A stretch of 6,380 nt of DNA from Desulfobacteraceae bacterium (GTDB taxonomy: Bacteria; Desulfobacterota; DSM-4660; Desulfatiglandales; Desulfatiglandaceae). The notes under the pieces are model-generated. The model made no database searches, had not been told where the DNA came from, and worked only from the letters and a program-made list of their open reading frames with translations. The translations under genes were made by a program, and so were the position numbers. Location of the stretch: positions 1-6,380 of the forward strand of contig JAUUVE010000127.1 of the NCBI GenBank assembly GCA_030589715.1, given 5' to 3'. Shown here piece by piece: positions 4,565 to 6,380 of the stretch; the stretch's first letter is position 1, and each line of letters starts with the position of its first letter.

Positions 4565-6380
4565 ATGCTTAAGACAGTGGGCAAATGGCTCAATATCTAT
4601 GAGGAAGAAATCTCCCTCTTTCTTTGGGTCGCATTCCTCCTTTTCCTTATCCGTACCTCCAGTATCCTTTTCAATAACTTTGCCGAGACCGCCTTTCTTA
4701 AAAGATTTGGCGTTGAGTACCTCCCCATCGTTTACGTAGCCAACTCCATATCCACCTTTGTTATCATGGGGTTCTTGACGGGCATCATGGCCAGGCTCCC
4801 TGGGAGCCGCATGCTGGCGTATATGTTAATGTTCTGTGGGATCTCTGTGGCTGCCCTCCGCTTTGTCATACCCCTTGGGTTTGATCTTATCTACCCTGTG
4901 CTGTTTGTCCTAAAGGCCCAATACGAGGTCTTGCTGGCACTCGTCTTCTGGAATTTGGCCAATGACCTCTTCAATACCAGACAGTCCAAACGGTTATTTC
5001 CCCTTATCACCGCAGGCGGGGTCATTGGTGGGATAATCGGCAGTTTTGCGACCCCGTCTCTGGCCAAGGCCATATCCATGGATAACCTGATGTTCGCCTA
5101 TCTGGTAACCACCATGTTAGGGGCCCTAGCCGTAAAGAGGATGGGGGCAAAATTTCCTACCCTGCTGGTTTTTGACAGGAAGAAAAAGAAGGCCAAAGGG
5201 CGCTCCAATATCATTCAGGAATTTAAGAAGATCGTGCCCCTTATGAAGGAGTCGACCCTGGTAAAGGTCCTTATCCTTTTGACGCTCCTTCCAAATGTAG
5301 TGATCCCCATCATAAATTATCAATTCAACTTCACGGTCAATGAAACGTATGCCACCCAAAGCGGGATGCTCGCGTTTTTCGGTTACTTTCGAGGCTGTAT
5401 GAATATCGTCAGCCTAATAATCCTTCTCTTTATCGGTAGGGTATATGGCCGCTGGGGGTTGCCCGTGGTCCTTATGTTTCATCCTCTTAATTACATGCTC
5501 GCCTTCCTGGCCTTCTTGCTGCGGTTTGATATCTTTTCGGCCATGTATGCAAGGATATCGACCAATGTATTGAGGACCACCATGAACAACCCGGCCCGCG
5601 CCATATTGATGGGACTCTTTCCCGTATCATACCGGGCGGTGATCAGGCCATTTTTGAGGGGTACCGTTGTGCGGATTGGTGTGCTTGCAGGTGCGGGGAT
5701 TATAATGATCTCGGAGGGACTATTCCCACCAAGGTATCTCTCAATAGCGGCCATGTGCTTCGTGGCGGGGTGGATTCTTACAACCTTTTTCCTAAAGAGG
5801 TCTTACTCAACGATCCTGTTGGACCTGATATCCAGGAATATGCTGGACCTCAAGTCCTTGGAAGAGCAAGATGTCGCTCACGTCTTTAGGGACAAAAAGA
5901 TGCAGGCCCAGTTGGTTGAATCGTTCTTGGCGACTCGGGGTAATGAGAGCATATGGTATGCCGATCTACTTAAGTCTCAGGGGCTAGAAGATTTCGACTC
6001 CCATATCCTAACGGTTCTCAAAGAAAATGACGATAAAACCACGATAACTTTGCTCTCCAGGCTTTCTCCCAATACAGGCCCGGAAGCTATCGGGGTATTC
6101 AAAGGACTGGCTGATCGTGACAAACCGGACCTGACCATTGCCGTGCTTAAGGCCGCCAATCGACTCCCATCGGGGTTTTCCTTATCCCTAAACCAGGAGA
6201 TCTTTGAGAGTGCCCCGGGCCCTGAGGTGCGGGCCTATGCACTCATCGGTCTTTTCAAAGAGTCTCGCCAAGAATATAAAGGCAGAATAGATTCCTGGAT
6301 GGACTCGGGCGATGTCCCTGAAAGAAGGGCAGGCGTAATTGCTGCTGGGGAAACCGAGGAGGGCTCTTATGTTTCCAGCC
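4565..6380 (+). CDS. ATP/ADP translocase-like (NTT) protein with C-terminal helical-repeat extension, partial
   Basis: A frame open for 605 codons that leaves the window without a stop, so the 3' end is missing. Residues 1-410 are a multi-span membrane domain of the ATP/ADP-translocase (NTT/TLC) type within the MFS fold. Strong hydrophobic segments lie near 17-38, 53-76, 83-104, 111-132, 146-163, 174-191, 232-250, 266-290, 298-320, 367-383 and 391-410. The family-like stretch RQSKRLFPLITAGGVIGG is at 139-156. A basic loop (205-213, RKKKKAKGR) divides the two halves. From about 415 the protein becomes soluble and helical, with leucine-rich helix pairs (for example 440-470, 480-500, 505-531, 543-566) that look like HEAT-type repeats. 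The start ATG 4565 is the first possible one after the in-frame TAA at 4553-4555, with AGGGA (4555-4559) 5 nt upstream. Relatives in free-living bacteria carry such extensions, sometimes plus a cyclic-nucleotide-binding domain. Nucleotide exchange is known for parasite and plastid members; the substrate here is unknown. The family call is good and the repeat call moderate. Confidence 0.8.
   Translation, partial: MLKTVGKWLNIYEEEISLFLWVAFLLFLIRTSSILFNNFAETAFLKRFGVEYLPIVYVANSISTFVIMGFLTGIMARLPGSRMLAYMLMFCGISVAALRFVIPLGFDLIYPVLFVLKAQYEVLLALVFWNLANDLFNTRQSKRLFPLITAGGVIGGIIGSFATPSLAKAISMDNLMFAYLVTTMLGALAVKRMGAKFPTLLVFDRKKKKAKGRSNIIQEFKKIVPLMKESTLVKVLILLTLLPNVVIPIINYQFNFTVNETYATQSGMLAFFGYFRGCMNIVSLIILLFIGRVYGRWGLPVVLMFHPLNYMLAFLAFLLRFDIFSAMYARISTNVLRTTMNNPARAILMGLFPVSYRAVIRPFLRGTVVRIGVLAGAGIIMISEGLFPPRYLSIAAMCFVAGWILTTFFLKRSYSTILLDLISRNMLDLKSLEEQDVAHVFRDKKMQAQLVESFLATRGNESIWYADLLKSQGLEDFDSHILTVLKENDDKTTITLLSRLSPNTGPEAIGVFKGLADRDKPDLTIAVLKAANRLPSGFSLSLNQEIFESAPGPEVRAYALIGLFKESRQEYKGRIDSWMDSGDVPERRAGVIAAGETEEGSYVSS

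Noticed and set aside
1..6380. Mobile element or defence system
   Set aside because: No transposase, integrase, terminal repeats, toxin-antitoxin pair or nuclease signature is visible, and all genes fit ordinary stress-response and transport roles.

Overview
The window carries a metal/envelope-stress response module, a small cation-transporter gene and the 5' part of a large membrane-protein gene. No rRNA, tRNA or taxon-specific marker is present. The organism is inferred only: a Gram-negative bacterium using sigma-54 and periplasmic metal defence. The style of the genes (ZraSR-type regulation, a free-living-type nucleotide-translocase relative with a C-terminal extension, a half-size UPF0016 protein) best fits a deltaproteobacterium (Desulfobacterota-like).

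Layout. Positions 1-106 hold no gene I can support. A GC-rich hairpin (107-130) follows the minus-strand gene 140-607, which encodes a signal-peptide-bearing ZraP/Spy/CpxP-like periplasmic protein. A 346-bp divergent regulatory region (608-953) separates it from the plus-strand pair 957-2735 (membrane sensor histidine kinase, ZraS-like) and 2741-4111 (NtrC-family sigma-54 activator, ZraR-like). A 43-nt gap with a small hairpin leads to 4155-4433, a 92-residue half-size UPF0016 (TMEM165/GDT1) membrane protein. After 131 nt with another hairpin and a possible sigma-70 promoter comes an open frame from 4565 that runs off the window end. It encodes an ATP/ADP-translocase-like (NTT/TLC, MFS-fold) membrane domain followed by a soluble, probably HEAT-like helical region. 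It has no stop codon in the window.

How it works together. The minus-strand promoter at 654-668 matches the sigma-54 consensus exactly. A plus-strand sigma-54-like site at 925-939 lies just before the kinase gene. Between them are repeated copies of an octamer close to GTATCCAT, including a 17-bp near-palindrome (766-782), at distances typical of enhancers for NtrC-type activators. The simplest model is the known ZraP/ZraSR circuit: the kinase senses metal or envelope stress in the periplasm and phosphorylates the activator. The activator binds the shared enhancer and drives both the periplasmic chaperone and its own operon, possibly with the small cation transporter. The main points of interest are the enhancer repeat family, the near-leaderless kinase transcript implied by the plus promoter, a Met/His/Cys cluster in the kinase sensor region, the lone half-size UPF0016 gene, and the translocase-helical-repeat fusion.
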